From: Acanthaster planci
Lineage: Eukaryota; Echinodermata; Asteroidea; Valvatida; Acanthasteridae
Length of the DNA: 64,000 bases
Direction of reading: 5' to 3'
NCBI RefSeq assembly: GCF_001949145.1
Contig: NW_019091498.1
Span: 62,001 to 126,000, forward strand
Within the stretch, counting starts at the first letter, position 1. Each line of letters opens with the position of its first letter. The notes beneath the pieces were generated by a model. That model worked only from the letters and a program-made list of their open reading frames with translations, did no database searches and was not told the origin of the DNA. Made by a program: the position numbers and the translations under genes. Below, piece after piece: positions 62,464 to 64,000 of the stretch.

Positions 62464-64000
62464 CTGCAAAAGAAGCACAAAAAAGGGAAAACAGAAGTAC
62501 ATGTATAATGATTTAAATTATATAGGCTATTGGCCTCAAAGTTTTCCATTTTTTAGGCAATGTTTTGGTCAATCCTTGTCTATTTTATGTGGTAACTGTG
62601 ATCATTTCTCCATAGAAATGACAGACCCGGCTGAGTTGGAATCAACTTGACTTTGAACCAAGTTGAATTGGCACAAAATTGACCTGGCACCAAGTACTAG
62701 GGCTGAGTAGACTCGGAGCGAGCTAGTTTTGGACCAAGTTGACTCGGATTTCCCACCATAGTTCTAAGAAAGGTAGGAAAAGCACATTTATCTCAACAAC
62801 TGGATAACTGACAAATTACAATGTCTAACATTAATCCTGGACCCACAGTCATGTACACAAGTGTACTTGCCATGCATAGGCAGCATTTTCCCCAAACAAC
62901 GTCCATACATATGTACTGGGTACAATGTTGCAACACCCAGCCATGACGTAACCCTCTCCGCACATAAACAAGCCTATGGATGATCTGCTGTAGGCCAACA
63001 TATTCCTGCTTGGTCTTTGAAGTAGACCCGTATACAAATAAGGTGTTAGTCACTTCATCTCATGTCACTTTGCCCCTTCCTCACATCGCCCGCCACTTTG
63101 CCCCATTTCCACTTCATTCCAGCTTTGCTTAATTGTGTTTGGAGTTTATTGAATGACAAAGCTGGCATAAACAGGGTGCCTTTTTCATAGGTGGCATGGA
63201 CACCACGATGACAATGGATATGACAAAATTGAGATAACGAAAGAAACATTTTGCCAAAGTTTCTCCTGAAGTCATCCATGGATCCCCTGTAATGTCTTCT
63301 CTTCTACGTGTAAGTTCTATTTCCTTTTGTCTGAGACATTTCTGGGGTCCTAAAAGCCAGTATTTTTGTGAATCTGTTTCCATGCAAACAGACATGATGT
63401 ACATACATGTAGACGGAAAAAAGAATGTCTCTCCTTTATATTATCATTTTACAATTCTATTCACTTGTAGTGTCTAGAAAGTTCGTAGGTTGAACGACAG
63501 AGAAATTAGACAAAAACATTCATCAGGTGGTAAGAGATCATCTGACCGGCATCCATTGTCCAACACCCAAGATTTTCTGACACTAGGAACACAATATACA
63601 CAGTGCTTATGACTATCTATCAGAATAAGAGTTACCTTAAAGTTTAACCATATTATCAGATAGTGAAACTACAATGTACATGTAAGCATGGTAAACCCGG
63701 ACAATTACATCTCTTTTAACCCTAACCCCCCCCCCCCCAAGGGTTGCTGGCCCTATTCTTCCCCATTCACACAAAGTTAAACACCCATATGGGACTTTGT
63801 GCACAGAGGCTGTTGGACTTTGTTTTTCTGAGGTATGCCGAACCCAATGCAAAAGCCGGCTGTTATGGGCCCACCAGACCTATCCCCACAGAATTGAACA
63901 CTATACTACTGTTTAATTCTGTGTGGTTGGGGAAGGTTAGGGTTGAGCATTCTTCACTCCTTGTGGTGAGGAGCATCACTGACTTCACTGCATTGATAAA
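62464..64000 (-). other. 5' intron of synaptogyrin, running off the window
   Basis: The acceptor TTCTTTTGCAG ends at 62464. No upstream coding exon with the expected N-terminal sequence was found to the right edge. The stretch holds a poly-C run near 63727-63739 and a hairpin at 63884-63932. Confidence 0.5.
63884..63932. repeat. Hairpin in synaptogyrin intron
   Basis: CCCCACAGAATTGAACA at 63884-63900 pairs with TGTTTAATTCTGTGTGG at 63910 onward, finishing TTGGGG. There is one mismatch in the main 13-bp stem, and the loop is about 9 bases. Confidence 0.55.

Noticed and set aside
1-64000. CRISPR arrays, operons or bacterial mobile systems
   Set aside because: No regularly spaced direct repeats with unique spacers were seen, and the intron-rich genes are clearly those of an animal.

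Overview
This is eukaryotic DNA: genes broken by GT-AG introns of about 0.1 to 4 kb, long AT-rich untranslated and intergenic stretches, many short non-autonomous transposons, and a very high density of the self-complementary words TACATGTA and ACATGTAC. The gene content (a Gv-class G-protein alpha subunit, an animal PTCD1, a synaptogyrin and a TEX47-like protein) points to an animal. The repeats and TAGGCCTA words suggest a marine invertebrate deuterostome such as an echinoderm or amphioxus, but the species cannot be fixed from sequence alone. A 457-base run of N at 3574-4030 shows a draft assembly.

Layout from left to right. (1) 15-7344, plus strand: the 3' seven exons of a gene whose product resembles testis-expressed protein TEX47; its 5' end lies outside the window. 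(2) 7345-11497: intergenic, becoming CpG-rich toward a TATA/CCAAT promoter at about 11498-11545. (3) 11540-14712, plus strand: a predicted small gene with a non-coding first exon and three coding exons, encoding an unrecognised protein with an acylation-type N-terminus (MGSGSSC). (4) 17757-29280, minus strand: a complete eight-exon PTCD1 (mitochondrial pentatricopeptide protein, 761 aa), convergent with gene 3. (5) 29310-37173: intergenic, with several foldback elements. (6) 37174-51760, minus strand: a complete eight-coding-exon Galpha gene, 359 aa, best assigned to the Gv class that is missing from many familiar model animals, with an inferred 2.4-kb 3'UTR and a probable 5'UTR exon near 51553. 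(7) 51761-55490: intergenic, with foldback elements. (8) 55492-64000, minus strand: the last three coding exons of a synaptogyrin, with a long inferred 3'UTR; its first coding exon lies beyond the right edge.

Exon boundaries in the four recognised genes were derived base by base. Every junction has GT-AG ends and keeps frame, and every exon length agrees with its translated product. The genes are functionally unrelated housekeeping, signalling and synaptic genes, so this is ordinary animal gene order and not an operon-like system. The most interesting material is the full-length Gv gene, the unrecognised acyl-protein candidate, and a set of short transposons with readable target-site duplications. 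Two of these are near-perfect palindromes with 9-bp duplications lying 390 bases apart just upstream of the Galpha start codon.
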